Translations under genes and position numbers: made by a program
Shown here: positions 25,792-34,319 of the stretch, piece after piece
Position numbering within the stretch: the first letter of the stretch is position 1
How the letters are laid out: each line of letters starts with the position of its first letter
Source of the DNA: CALJFL01 sp047633055
GTDB taxonomy: Bacteria; Pseudomonadota; Gammaproteobacteria; Pseudomonadales; Halieaceae
DNA: 64,000 nt
Direction: 5' to 3'
Assembly: GCA_047633055.1 (NCBI GenBank)
Contig: JBLIEI010000006.1
Span: 1-64,000 of the forward strand
Notes under the pieces: model-generated
Database searches by the model: none
Seen by the model: only the letters and a program-made list of their open reading frames with translations
What the model was told of the DNA's origin: nothing

Positions 25792-26253
25792 ATGCGACAT
25801 TACGAAATCGTATTTATGGTCCACCCGGACCAGTCTGAGCAAGTCCCAGGCATGATCGAGCGCTATACCAGCGCAATTCAGAAAGATGGCGGTACTGTTC
25901 ATCGCCTTGAAGACTGGGGTCGTCGCCAATTGGCTTATACCATCAACAAGATTCACAAAGCCCATTACGTGCTGATGAATGTAGAAGCGTCTAACGACGC
26001 GATGGAAGAGCTGACTACCACTTTCCGTTATAACGATGCGGTTATCCGTAATCTGGTTATCCGTCGGGATGAGTCTGTCATCGAAGAATCTTTCATCATG
26101 AAGGCAGAAAAAGAAAGCCGTGAGCGCAAGACCCGTTACGAGGAGCGTCAGGCGACCGAAGCCGCGCGACCTGCACCGGCTCCGGCCCCGGTTGAAGAGC
26201 CCGCAAAAGATGAAGCTGCACCGGCTGTAGAAGCTGCTGCTACCGAAGAGTAA
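25792..26253 (+). CDS. rpsF: 30S ribosomal protein bS6
   Basis: A 153-residue bS6, beginning MRHYEIVFMVHPDQSEQVP and carrying the RRLAYTINK-like segment. The core (about 100 residues) is followed by a long acidic, alanine- and proline-rich tail, reminiscent of the glutamate-tailed S6 that RimK modifies. AAGGAG precedes ATG 25792. It heads the ribosomal operon rpsF-rpsR-(membrane protein)-rplI. Confidence 0.97.
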   Translation: MRHYEIVFMVHPDQSEQVPGMIERYTSAIQKDGGTVHRLEDWGRRQLAYTINKIHKAHYVLMNVEASNDAMEELTTTFRYNDAVIRNLVIRRDESVIEESFIMKAEKESRERKTRYEERQATEAARPAPAPAPVEEPAKDEAAPAVEAAATEE

Positions 26254-26268
26254 AGAAGGAGAGTTACC

Positions 26269-26496
26269 ATGGCACGTTTTTTCCGTCGCCGTAAGTTTTG
26301 TCGTTTTACCGCCGAAGGCACTAAAGAGATCGATTATAAGGATCTCGAAACCCTGAAAGCCTATGTGTCTGAAACCGGTAAGATCGTTCCAAGCCGGATT
26401 ACTGGCACCAAGGCTAAGTACCAACGTCAGCTGGCCACCGCCGTTAAGCGGGCCCGGTTTCTGTCGCTGCTGCCTTACACGGATTCCCATAGCTAG
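26269..26496 (+). CDS. rpsR: 30S ribosomal protein bS18
   Basis: A 75-residue bS18, full length, with the basic N-terminus RFFRRRKFCRF, the PSRITGTKAKYQRQL core and the usual RARFLSLLPY end. It lies 15 nt after rpsF with a strong AAGGAGAG ribosome site. S18 pairs with S6 on the platform of the small subunit. Confidence 0.97.
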   Translation: MARFFRRRKFCRFTAEGTKEIDYKDLETLKAYVSETGKIVPSRITGTKAKYQRQLATAVKRARFLSLLPYTDSHS

Positions 26497-26551
26497 GAAT
26501 TCTGGGTACGCGTGCTGACAATCCCAGTTCGATGACACAGCGGAGATCCGC

Positions 26552-27415
26552 TTGAAAAGTCTGGCTGAATTTGTCATGCGCGGTCGGTTCCAGGCACTGC
26601 TGGTTACACTGGCGGGCGCCGGGAGCTTAATGTTTTGCTGGATCAGTGCCGCCGTAATAGCACTGGTTACTCTGCGCCAAGGCTTAGGGCAGGGCGCCTG
26701 GCTATTGATGTGGGCGCTATTACCCGCTGGAGTGTTGCTGTACGCCTTTGGTGACAGTAGTCCGCTATTGCTGCTTATTGGCACAAGCGTATTGGCGCTC
26801 GTTCTGCGCGGTACCGTGAGTTTACAGCTGACAATACTTGCCGGAATTGCGGTCGGTGGCGTTACCGGCGTGGCGCTGATTGCTTTTGGCGGCGAGTTCC
26901 TGGATCAGTTGGTGGAATTCTTTGCAGAGTTTCTGACCAATTTGGAGCAGCAGTTGTCGGACGGTGGGCAGCAACAAATTGAGTTAGTGCGCCCCACGGC
27001 CCTGCAACTTGCGGGCATGATGGGGGCCGGCAACGGGTTTGGCACGGTTATGTGTCTGTTGCTAGCACGTTATTGGCAGGCTGCACTGTATAACCCGGGC
27101 GGGTTTAGTGAAGAGTTTCAGGCTTTACGCTATTCGCCCACATTGGCACTGGCAATGTCTGGTGCAGCCATAGCAGTGGCAAGCTTGGGCCCGGACTACC
27201 GGACTTGGGCAATTATTTGCATGATCCCACTTAATTTCGCGGGACTTGCGTTGGTCCATGCTCGCGCTCAGGCGCGGGGACAGGGCAGGGGGTGGTTAAC
27301 CGGGTTTTACCTGGCTTGGCTTCTTTTTGACCCGGTGAAGTTAATAGTAGTATTTGCTGCCATCGCAGACAGCTGGATGGACTTTCGTCAGCGTTGGCAA
27401 AAGAAGCAAAGCTAG
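26552..27415 (+). CDS. DUF2232-like integral membrane protein
   Basis: A 287-residue hydrophobic protein with about eight membrane segments. It lies between rpsR and rplI, the position of a conserved membrane protein in Pseudomonas and relatives (DUF2232/YybS-like). The start is TTG 26552, with GGAG six bases upstream; no ATG fits better. A transporter-like or energy-coupling role has been suggested for distant relatives, but the function is unknown. Confidence 0.75.
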   Translation: MKSLAEFVMRGRFQALLVTLAGAGSLMFCWISAAVIALVTLRQGLGQGAWLLMWALLPAGVLLYAFGDSSPLLLLIGTSVLALVLRGTVSLQLTILAGIAVGGVTGVALIAFGGEFLDQLVEFFAEFLTNLEQQLSDGGQQQIELVRPTALQLAGMMGAGNGFGTVMCLLLARYWQAALYNPGGFSEEFQALRYSPTLALAMSGAAIAVASLGPDYRTWAIICMIPLNFAGLALVHARAQARGQGRGWLTGFYLAWLLFDPVKLIVVFAAIADSWMDFRQRWQKKQS

Positions 27416-27465
27416 AATTTTTTGAAGCTAGTGGGAACACGGTTCCCCAAACAGAGGTTAGTAAG

Positions 27466-27915
27466 ATGGACGTCATTTTGCTGGAAAATATTGGTAACTT
27501 GGGTAGCCTTGGTGACAAGGTTGATGTCAAAGCGGGCTACGGTCGGAATTTTCTGATTCCTCAGGGCAAAGCGGTTGCGGCGACTGACAGTAATGTCGCT
27601 CAGTTTGAAATCCGCCGTGCTGAACTGGAAGCAGCAGCTGCAGACACTTTGGGCGCCGCTGAAATTCGCGCTCAGGCTATTAATGCGCTGGAGCCTATTT
27701 CAATCGAGGCCAACTCGGGCGAAGAAGGTAAGTTGTTCGGCTCTGTGGGTACTCGCGACATCGCCGCTGCGGTAACTGCTGCGGGTTGTGATGTCGATAA
27801 GTCCGAAGTGCGATTGCCTGAAGGCGCGTTGCGTGAGCTGGGTGAGTACGAAATTGCTATTCAGATTCACAGTGACGTCACTGCCACTGTGTCTGTGGCT
27901 GTCATTCCCGAGTAA
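27466..27915 (+). CDS. rplI: 50S ribosomal protein bL9
   Basis: A 149-residue bL9: the N-terminal domain MDVILLENIGNLGSLGDKV with the GYGRNFLIPQGKA rRNA-binding loop, a long connecting helix, and a C-terminal domain from about residue 80 (GKLFGSVGTRDIA). The open frame extends 24 codons upstream, but ATG 27466 matches the universal L9 start. It closes the ribosomal operon, followed by two hairpins. Confidence 0.96.
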   Translation: MDVILLENIGNLGSLGDKVDVKAGYGRNFLIPQGKAVAATDSNVAQFEIRRAELEAAAADTLGAAEIRAQAINALEPISIEANSGEEGKLFGSVGTRDIAAAVTAAGCDVDKSEVRLPEGALRELGEYEIAIQIHSDVTATVSVAVIPE

Positions 27916-27920
27916 GTCGT

Positions 27921-27992
27921 CTTGTCGGGGCTCGCTGTGCGAGTCCGACACGATTTTAGAATGCACTGGCTGTTCACAGTCGGTGCATTTTT
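27921..27992 (+). terminator. Tandem hairpin terminator after rplI
   Basis: First hairpin: TGTCGGGGCTCGC pairs with GCGAGTCCGACA (one bulge), followed by CGATTTT. Second hairpin: AATGCAC (27960-27966) pairs with GTGCATT (27983-27989), followed by a T-run. The second has the classic Rho-independent layout. Together they separate the ribosomal operon from dnaB. Confidence 0.7.
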
Positions 27993-28060
27993 GGTTTTTG
28001 CTTCTTCTGCCGGATTAATTTGGTTACTCTGTGCAGTCCTAATAATGACCTAGCAGGCTC

Positions 28061-29470
28061 ATGTCAGACCGCGATTACCCCGATAATGTTTCTGAATTGC
28101 CTTACCCGGGTGATGGCGACGTCGCACGCATTAAAATGCAGCCGCATTCTATTGAGGCTGAACAATCCGTGTTGGGTGGGCTACTACTGTCGGCAGACGG
28201 ATGGGACTCCGTAGCCGAGGCGGTCACTGCCAAAGACTTCTACCGCGCGGATCATCGGCTTATTTTTCGCCAAATTGCCAGACTGGCGGAGGAATCCGAG
28301 CCTGTCGATGTCATTACAGTGGCAGACAAGCTTCAGGCCAATGGCGAGCTAGAGGCCGCCGGTGGCTTACCTTACTTGGCTGAACTCGCCCAGAACACGC
28401 CCAGCGCCTCCAACATCCGGGCCTACGGTCAGGTCGTACGAGAGCGTGCGAGCCTGCGCGAATTGATTGCGGCGGCCCAGGAAATCGCCGACAGCGGCTT
28501 CAATCCCGAAGGTCGAACCTCCCATGACCTGATTGATGAGGCCGAGCGCCGAATCATGCAAATCACTGAGCAGGGTCCTAAAGCCGGCGGTCCGCAGGAA
28601 GTGAATCCGTTGCTCAAGGCCGCTTTGGCACGGATCGAAGATCTATTCAATTCAGGGGGTGATATCACCGGTCTGAGCACCGGCTTTGCGGATCTCGACG
28701 GTATGACCTCTGGCTTACAACCTTCCGACCTCGTGATTGTCGCCGGCAGACCCTCAATGGGTAAGACCAGCTTCGCTATGAATCTGGTTGAGAACGCCGT
28801 TATGGCACAGAAGAAGCCTATCCTGGTCTTCAGTATGGAAATGCCGGCAGAACAATTGGTGATGCGTATGTTGTCGTCCATTGGCAGGATCAACCAATCT
28901 CGCATACGCAATGGCAAGCTGGAGCAGGAGGATTGGCCCAAACTCAGCGCTGCAGTTAGCAAGCTGAAAGATGTGCCACTGTACATTGATGATACAGCGG
29001 CGCTAAGCCCCACTGAATTGCGTAGCCGTGCTCGCCGGATAGCCCGCGAAAACAACGGCGAGTTGGGCATGATCATGGTCGACTACATGCAGCTGATGCA
29101 AATCACTGGCTCGTCTGAAGGCAGGACGGCGGAGATATCGGAGATTTCACGAAATCTGAAGGCGATCGCCAAAGAATTCACCTGCCCGGTGGTCGCATTG
29201 TCACAGCTGAACCGCTCTCTCGAGCAGCGGCCCAATAAACGGCCAATCAACTCTGACTTGCGAGAATCCGGTGCGATCGAGCAGGACGCCGACGTCATTA
29301 TGTTCATCTACCGAGACGAGGTGTACAACGAGGACTCTCCCGACAAAGGTACGGCTGAGATTATTATAGGTAAGCAGCGGAATGGTCCTATTGGTACCAC
29401 CAGGCTAGCGTTTCAAGGGGAGTTTACCCGGTTTGAGAATCTTGCCCGGGGCAATTACGACGAACATTGA
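28061..29470 (+). CDS. dnaB: Replicative DNA helicase DnaB
   Basis: A 469-residue DnaB. The N-terminal primase-interaction domain (about 25-130, starting PHSIEAEQSVLGGLL) is followed by a linker helix and the RecA-like motor (about 190-465) with Walker A GRPSMGKTSFA, the Walker B region MIMVDYMQLM, and the arginine-finger region of motif H4 (ESGAIEQDADVIMFIYRDE). No intein interrupts it. Downstream and convergent are a lambda-P-like gene and a DnaT-like gene, so helicase and probable loading factors lie together. Confidence 0.96.
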   Translation: MSDRDYPDNVSELPYPGDGDVARIKMQPHSIEAEQSVLGGLLLSADGWDSVAEAVTAKDFYRADHRLIFRQIARLAEESEPVDVITVADKLQANGELEAAGGLPYLAELAQNTPSASNIRAYGQVVRERASLRELIAAAQEIADSGFNPEGRTSHDLIDEAERRIMQITEQGPKAGGPQEVNPLLKAALARIEDLFNSGGDITGLSTGFADLDGMTSGLQPSDLVIVAGRPSMGKTSFAMNLVENAVMAQKKPILVFSMEMPAEQLVMRMLSSIGRINQSRIRNGKLEQEDWPKLSAAVSKLKDVPLYIDDTAALSPTELRSRARRIARENNGELGMIMVDYMQLMQITGSSEGRTAEISEISRNLKAIAKEFTCPVVALSQLNRSLEQRPNKRPINSDLRESGAIEQDADVIMFIYRDEVYNEDSPDKGTAEIIIGKQRNGPIGTTRLAFQGEFTRFENLARGNYDEH

Positions 29471-29597
29471 TTTTCAACACTTTGCATGCCTTCCGAAGCC
29501 TTGTCTTACCCGGAATGTTTGAACCTCGCGCCACTGTTATTTAACGCGGCCTGAGGGAGGCTCTACGCGCATTGCGTGATTGTGAGGTCAGGGTTAG

Positions 29598-30281
29598 TTA
29601 GAATCCAGCCTGCTCCCGAAGTTTCCTAAGCTCTGCCAACTGCTCCTCCTTAGACAACGGAGCAGAAGACGGCTTTTCGAGAGCCTCAGGCTCCGGAACC
29701 TTCAATTGCTCACCGCGCAACACGCGGCTGCAATACGTCTGGTAATGCTCGCGATAAACGGGCCAGCTTGTCCGCTCCGTATTGCTGGCCAGGAAAAACC
29801 AATCGCTGTCGCGGCCAGCAAGGTAAACCGCCGGGTGGCTCCAGGCCTGCGCTGAGCGCGGAGAGGGTGCGCGGCAGGCTTCCATATAGGCATCGTGAGG
29901 GGCAGGTAAACCCATGTCGACCAGACCCTGCTGGCAGCATTCGTGCATGCGGTTCAAGGTAGGCAGGTATTCACTGTGCTCGATCGCGTGTTTGGCGCCC
30001 TTGAGTATCTGCTCTACCGGGTAATCGTGCAGTGAGTCCAGCCACAGCTTCTTTATTTGATTGAGTTGATCGCCGCCCGGATAGGCGGCGTAATATTGAT
30101 TGTGGTAGTTCAGGCGAAACAGCGCGAAAACCTGATTGATCGCTTCTACATGCGCCTCGCTGGATAACTTGCGCTGGGCTTCGCTTTCCCCTTCACTCCG
30201 CCCAGGAGGTGTCGCTGAGGTCGTCTGCGAGGCTTCTATCCCTTGTGCGACCCTTTGAATCAGGTTTTTGCTGTCCGCCAT
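29598..30281 (-). CDS. Replication protein P-like helicase-loader homologue
   Basis: A 227-residue protein resembling the phage replication protein P family, whose lambda member binds DnaB and delivers it to the origin. Seen: an N-terminal low-complexity linker (about 1-45), the helical core with FALFRLNYHNQYYAAY, KKLWLDSL and a Trp-rich end (WPVYREHYQTYC), and a charged C-terminal helix. The start (ATG 30281) lies 89 nt inside the dnaT-like gene in another frame, an unusually long overlap, and the ribosome site is weak. Position beside dnaB supports a primosome role; family recognition is moderate. Confidence 0.7.
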   Translation of the reverse strand: MADSKNLIQRVAQGIEASQTTSATPPGRSEGESEAQRKLSSEAHVEAINQVFALFRLNYHNQYYAAYPGGDQLNQIKKLWLDSLHDYPVEQILKGAKHAIEHSEYLPTLNRMHECCQQGLVDMGLPAPHDAYMEACRAPSPRSAQAWSHPAVYLAGRDSDWFFLASNTERTSWPVYREHYQTYCSRVLRGEQLKVPEPEALEKPSSAPLSKEEQLAELRKLREQAGF

Positions 30282-31323
30282 GTCTGCTGTCCGTTTGTTG
30301 CATCTGATGCCGTTTGGCCCAGTGGTATTTTACATGCTGAATGAACTTACTGTTCCAGGACGTGAGGGCCTGGTTGGTGTCTCGCCAGTAAACAATAAAT
30401 TCCGGCAATAGTGTGAGGGCGAAATCCTGATCAATGTGTGACAAGTGTAGTATGTCGAAAACGTCTGCATTGGGCTGCCACTGTTCGGTTATTCGCTTTG
30501 GTTCCGTACTGTGTTCCAGACCCGAGCTGTATTTAGCCCACTGTAGGCGGATGTGCTGCACAAATTTTGAGTTTAGCTCCTTGGGAGCACTGCCGCGCTC
30601 GCGCCAGTATAGGACAAATTCGGGAATAGCTTCACTGATGAAAGTGGCGTCGATGCCGGCGCGGACCATGATTTCCTGTGCGTCCTCACTGGGGCGCCAA
30701 TATTTGTCCAGTGGCAGAATTTTCTGGACCTCAAAGGATTCGGCCTGGTGTTGTTGCGCGCGCCGCCAGCTACTTATGACCAGCTGACGAAACTTGTTCT
30801 CCCAAGCGTGACTGGTTTCACCGCGTTCGCGCCAGTAAAAGATGAAATCTTCCAGTTGGTCTACCGCAAACTGACGCGGTATATTATGGTTGAGTGCCAA
30901 TAGCTGGAGCATGTCTTCACTGGGTGACCAGTTTTCGGGCAAGGTTCCGGAACTGCGTCGAGATACGGGTGTAGGCGGAGGTGGGACATTGATGGGTTCA
31001 CGGTTTGAGCGTACGGGCTCATTCATGGCAAACACCAGTCGATCCTCGGTGTGCAAAGGTGGTGAATCGATCAGTATTACGCCCTTATCGACCAGGCTCC
31101 GGGAGATACGATGTAGGTCGATGGCGTTCCAAAATGGCAGTGAGCGCAGTAGGTATTGCCGCGTTATGCTAAGCCAGGCGAAACCATTACGATGTTGCGG
31201 TGATTGTAGGTCCAATTGTGCGTGCAGGTGTTGCAGCAGAATCGATTCTTCCAGGCCTATCGTCGCCGCCAAACCTGGTGAAAAAACCAGCTGGCGTTCG
31301 GGAACGAGGGAGGAATCTGACAT
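30193..31323 (-). CDS. DnaT-like protein with three ssDNA-binding repeats
   Basis: A 376-residue primosomal-type protein. An N-terminal winged-helix-like region (about 1-100) and a proline-rich linker are followed by three DnaT DNA-binding repeats at about 128-189, 206-265 and 278-338. Each follows W-x-P-(S/N)-x-D, then F(I/V)xYWR(E/D), then KF-x(5)-W. E. coli DnaT has 179 residues and one such domain. I chose ATG 31323; the frame is open for 49 more codons upstream, which are unlike the family and would run into radA. The last 89 nt overlap the P-like gene. It is divergent from radA. Likely role: binding ssDNA at stalled forks during PriA-dependent restart. Confidence 0.85.
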   Translation of the reverse strand: MSDSSLVPERQLVFSPGLAATIGLEESILLQHLHAQLDLQSPQHRNGFAWLSITRQYLLRSLPFWNAIDLHRISRSLVDKGVILIDSPPLHTEDRLVFAMNEPVRSNREPINVPPPPTPVSRRSSGTLPENWSPSEDMLQLLALNHNIPRQFAVDQLEDFIFYWRERGETSHAWENKFRQLVISSWRRAQQHQAESFEVQKILPLDKYWRPSEDAQEIMVRAGIDATFISEAIPEFVLYWRERGSAPKELNSKFVQHIRLQWAKYSSGLEHSTEPKRITEQWQPNADVFDILHLSHIDQDFALTLLPEFIVYWRDTNQALTSWNSKFIQHVKYHWAKRHQMQQTDSRHGGQQKPDSKGRTRDRSLADDLSDTSWAE

Positions 31324-31382
31324 GCTTATACCGGCAATTGTGTTGAAGTCTGCTAGGATACGTTTTTTCCGCGGGGACAGGA

Positions 31383-32765
31383 ATGGCAAAACAAAAAACG
31401 GCCTTCGTTTGTAACGATTGTGGCTCAGATTATGCAAAGTGGCAGGGGCAATGCAACGACTGCGGTGCATGGAATGTTATTGTGGAAATTCGTCTGGGCC
31501 CGCTCAAAGGCTCGGGCCGCGCTGGTTCCGGGGGCAGAGCAAAACGCGGTGGCTTTACCGGCGAGTTAGCACAAGCCCGCGTACTCCAAGATATAGACTT
31601 TGAGGACCTGCCGCGCTTCAGCAGTGGTGCTGAGGAATTTGATCGGGTACTCGGGGGAGGGTTCGTCCCCGGCTCGTCCATACTGATTGGCGGTAATCCC
31701 GGCGCTGGGAAGAGCACACTTCTGCTGCAAACTATGTGCCATCTGGCCGGCAATATGGAAGCTCTTTATGTTACCGGAGAGGAGTCGCCCCAACAGGTTG
31801 CCATGCGGGCGCAGCGCCTGGGTCTGGCGACTGATAAATTGCGGTTGATGGCGGAAACCAACGTCGAGGCAATTGTCGCAGCTGCGGATGAATACAAGCC
31901 CAGGGTGCTAGTGGTCGACTCCATCCAGGTTGTACACACCGATGAAATTGCATCGGCACCGGGGAGTGTCTCTCAGGTGCGCGAGTGTGCAGCCTATCTC
32001 ACACGGCTGGCCAAACAAACCGGGATGGTGCTTTTGCTGGTGGGCCACGTGACCAAAGAAGGTTCGCTGGCAGGTCCTAAGGTTCTAGAGCATATGATTG
32101 ATTGCTCTATCTTGCTGGAGGGCAGTGATGATTCACGTTTTCGTACCCTGAGAGGCCAGAAAAATCGTTTTGGGGCGGTTAATGAGTTGGGCATATTTGC
32201 GATGACCGACAAGGGTATGCGGGAGGTTAAAAACCCTTCGGCAATATTTCTCGATCGTAGTGAAGAACCCGCATCGGGTAGCGCAGTCATGGTGGTTTGG
32301 GAGGGGACCAGGCCGCTTCTGGTGGAGATTCAAGCGCTGGTAGACGACAGTCAGATGGGGAACCCTCGGCGAGTGGCGGTTGGACTGGAGCAAAATCGGC
32401 TGGCCATGCTGTTGGCCGTGTTACATCGTCATGGTGGCCTGCAGGTGGGGGATCAGGATGTATTCGCCAATGTGGTTGGCGGGGTGAAAGTGTTGGAGAC
32501 CAGCGCCGACCTGGCACTATTACTGGCAATCGTCTCCAGTTTCAGAGACCGACAGCTGCCACGCGATATGGTGATTTTCGGCGAGGTCGGTTTGTCCGGA
32601 GAAATTCGACCGGTCCCCAGCGGGCAGGAACGATTGTCTGAGGCCGCCAAGCATGGGTTCAAGCGGGCCATCGTGCCTCGTGGCAATGCCCCTAAAAGCG
32701 TCGTGAAGGGAATGGAGGTGATTGCGGTCTCTAAGCTTTCGGAGGCCCTGGCGGCCGTCGAATGA
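31383..32765 (+). CDS. radA: DNA repair protein RadA
   Basis: A 460-residue RadA (Sms), a DnaB-like motor that promotes branch migration in recombinational repair. Order: C4 zinc finger (CNDC and CNDC, about residues 10-30), RecA-like core with Walker A GGNPGAGKST, the RadA-specific KNRFG motif, and a C-terminal Lon-protease-like domain (about 290-455) without protease activity. Full length. Divergent from the dnaT-like gene, with 59 bp between starts holding both promoters. Confidence 0.96.
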   Translation: MAKQKTAFVCNDCGSDYAKWQGQCNDCGAWNVIVEIRLGPLKGSGRAGSGGRAKRGGFTGELAQARVLQDIDFEDLPRFSSGAEEFDRVLGGGFVPGSSILIGGNPGAGKSTLLLQTMCHLAGNMEALYVTGEESPQQVAMRAQRLGLATDKLRLMAETNVEAIVAAADEYKPRVLVVDSIQVVHTDEIASAPGSVSQVRECAAYLTRLAKQTGMVLLLVGHVTKEGSLAGPKVLEHMIDCSILLEGSDDSRFRTLRGQKNRFGAVNELGIFAMTDKGMREVKNPSAIFLDRSEEPASGSAVMVVWEGTRPLLVEIQALVDDSQMGNPRRVAVGLEQNRLAMLLAVLHRHGGLQVGDQDVFANVVGGVKVLETSADLALLLAIVSSFRDRQLPRDMVIFGEVGLSGEIRPVPSGQERLSEAAKHGFKRAIVPRGNAPKSVVKGMEVIAVSKLSEALAAVE

Positions 32766-32801
32766 TCATTTTCACTATTGTAGTTTGTCTCGGCTTGTCT
32801 T

Positions 32802-33875
32802 ATGCATAGGCCCATGGATCAAGTTGCGGCTCAGACCGATCGCCCCTCCACCGATATGGAATTCTCTCCGGGCATTCACGTCTGTGTTCGGACTCATGTC
32901 GCGCAGCGCAAGCACAACGAAGACGCTTTTTTGGTGGGACCCGACACCTCCGTGGTGGTGATTGCTGATGGTGTAGGCGGACACAATGCCGGGGAGGTCG
33001 CCAGTCGAATGACGGGTGAGGCCATTCAGGAAGAAATGCTGCGCAGCGGAGATCTGGAGCAGGCGGTAAGATTTGCCAATCAGCAAGTTATGGCTGGCGT
33101 TGCGACCGGAGTAGGCCAGGAAGGCATGGCGTCCACTGTGGTTGCAGCTCACATGGAAGGGCCGAAGTTTGATATCGCCTGGGTCGGAGACAGTCGCACT
33201 TATCTCTGGGATGGATCGCTACATTTGCTGACTCGCGATCATTCCTTCGTCGCTGCACAACTGGAGATGGGCAAGATAACGCTGGAGGAAGCACGCAACC
33301 ACCCTCGTAAGAACGTTATCGTACAAGCTATTGGTTTGCATAAAGATGGTGATTTAAAAGTGGGTCGTAATTCGGGAGCACTGGCCCCTGGAGAGACCCT
33401 GCTGCTGTGTACTGATGGGTTGAACGATATTTTGGAAAATTTGCAGATATCCGCGGTCCTCTCCCTGAAGTCATCGCTGGCAGAAAAATGCGAGGGCCTT
33501 ATTCAGGCTGCGTTGGCAGCTGGCGGTCGAGATAACGTTACGGTTGCCCTGCTGGGTGCTGATGTTTCGATGATAAGTACCGGCAAACGGCCCAGCACAG
33601 TCTGGAGTTTTGACCCAGAAACCGGTAAGTACGAGGGATTGCCCGAGTTACTGGACGATACGCACTTGAATCAGCCCATTGGTACCGAGATGAAGAAACG
33701 GCCGGGTACCACCGAGATGATGAAAATTGATGTGATGGAAGAAGTGCGTCTACGTTCTGGCGAACACCTCAGACCTGAGGTCAAACAAAGTAACACCGTC
33801 AGTTGGAATTGGCTGGTGCTGGCAATTACGGCAGTGGGTTTGGTGGCCGCCGCTGCGGCCCTTCTACTGCTGTAA
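32802..33875 (+). CDS. PP2C-type protein phosphatase with membrane anchor
   Basis: A 357-residue serine/threonine phosphatase of the PPM/PP2C family. Metal-binding and family motifs are visible: NEDAF, VIADGVGGHNAG, WVGDSRTYLW, CTDGLND and GGRDNVTV (about residues 30-250). A linker of about 75 residues leads to one C-terminal membrane helix (about 335-357), placing the enzyme at the inner face of the membrane. No partner kinase or type VI genes are nearby. An alternative start at Met5 is possible. Confidence 0.88.
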   Translation: MHRPMDQVAAQTDRPSTDMEFSPGIHVCVRTHVAQRKHNEDAFLVGPDTSVVVIADGVGGHNAGEVASRMTGEAIQEEMLRSGDLEQAVRFANQQVMAGVATGVGQEGMASTVVAAHMEGPKFDIAWVGDSRTYLWDGSLHLLTRDHSFVAAQLEMGKITLEEARNHPRKNVIVQAIGLHKDGDLKVGRNSGALAPGETLLLCTDGLNDILENLQISAVLSLKSSLAEKCEGLIQAALAAGGRDNVTVALLGADVSMISTGKRPSTVWSFDPETGKYEGLPELLDDTHLNQPIGTEMKKRPGTTEMMKIDVMEEVRLRSGEHLRPEVKQSNTVSWNWLVLAITAVGLVAAAAALLLL

Positions 33876-33881
33876 GCTAAA

Positions 33882-34259
33882 TTATTCCAGTCTGCCCATT
33901 TCTTCGTCGAGCAGGGCAGGGTCTTCCATATGGGCGGCAAGCAGGTCTCTCAGATGACAGATGTTCTCCTTGTCCACATGTTCCACCGCAAACCCAAGCC
34001 GACCGGATTCCACGTGTTGCAGGTAGGCGTAGAGTTCCAGGGTCTGCTCGTCGTCAATGTGGATTAGCAAAGTGAAGGGCTGGTTGTACTGGGCATCCCA
34101 GAGGTCGGGTTGATCGGTAGTGGCGCCAGACAGAGACAGGTCTAGCAAGCGCTGATGCCAAACGCTACCGCCCTGATGGATTTCTACCGGCAAGTCCGGA
34201 GCAACTCGGGAGAAGCGTCGCAGTTCGGGTTTATGATCACTCATGACGATGCTCTTCAT
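33882..34259 (-). CDS. PilZ-domain c-di-GMP-binding protein
   Basis: A 125-residue single-domain PilZ protein. The ligand motifs are both intact: RxxxR (RRFSR, about residues 13-17) and DxSxxG (DLSLSG, about 41-46). Such proteins change partner activity on binding c-di-GMP; the Pseudomonas relative near radA controls a chemotaxis methyltransferase. ATG 34259 has no clear ribosome site; Met6 (34244) may be the true start. Convergent with the phosphatase gene (6 nt). The cyclase at 1.1 kb could supply the messenger. Confidence 0.85.
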   Translation of the reverse strand: MKSIVMSDHKPELRRFSRVAPDLPVEIHQGGSVWHQRLLDLSLSGATTDQPDLWDAQYNQPFTLLIHIDDEQTLELYAYLQHVESGRLGFAVEHVDKENICHLRDLLAAHMEDPALLDEEMGRLE

Positions 34260-34319
34260 ATTTTAAACACCCGTTAACTATAACGCTGCCGCAGCGGCAT
34301 TGCGAGATTGTGCTCGGGC

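Noticed and set aside
25786..26784. Long leftward frame of 332 codons over rpsF-rpsR
   Set aside because: It is antisense to two certain ribosomal genes and has no family resemblance; a shadow frame caused by codon bias.
28061..29470. Intein in dnaB
   Set aside because: DnaB is a common intein host, but the protein has normal length and uninterrupted motifs.
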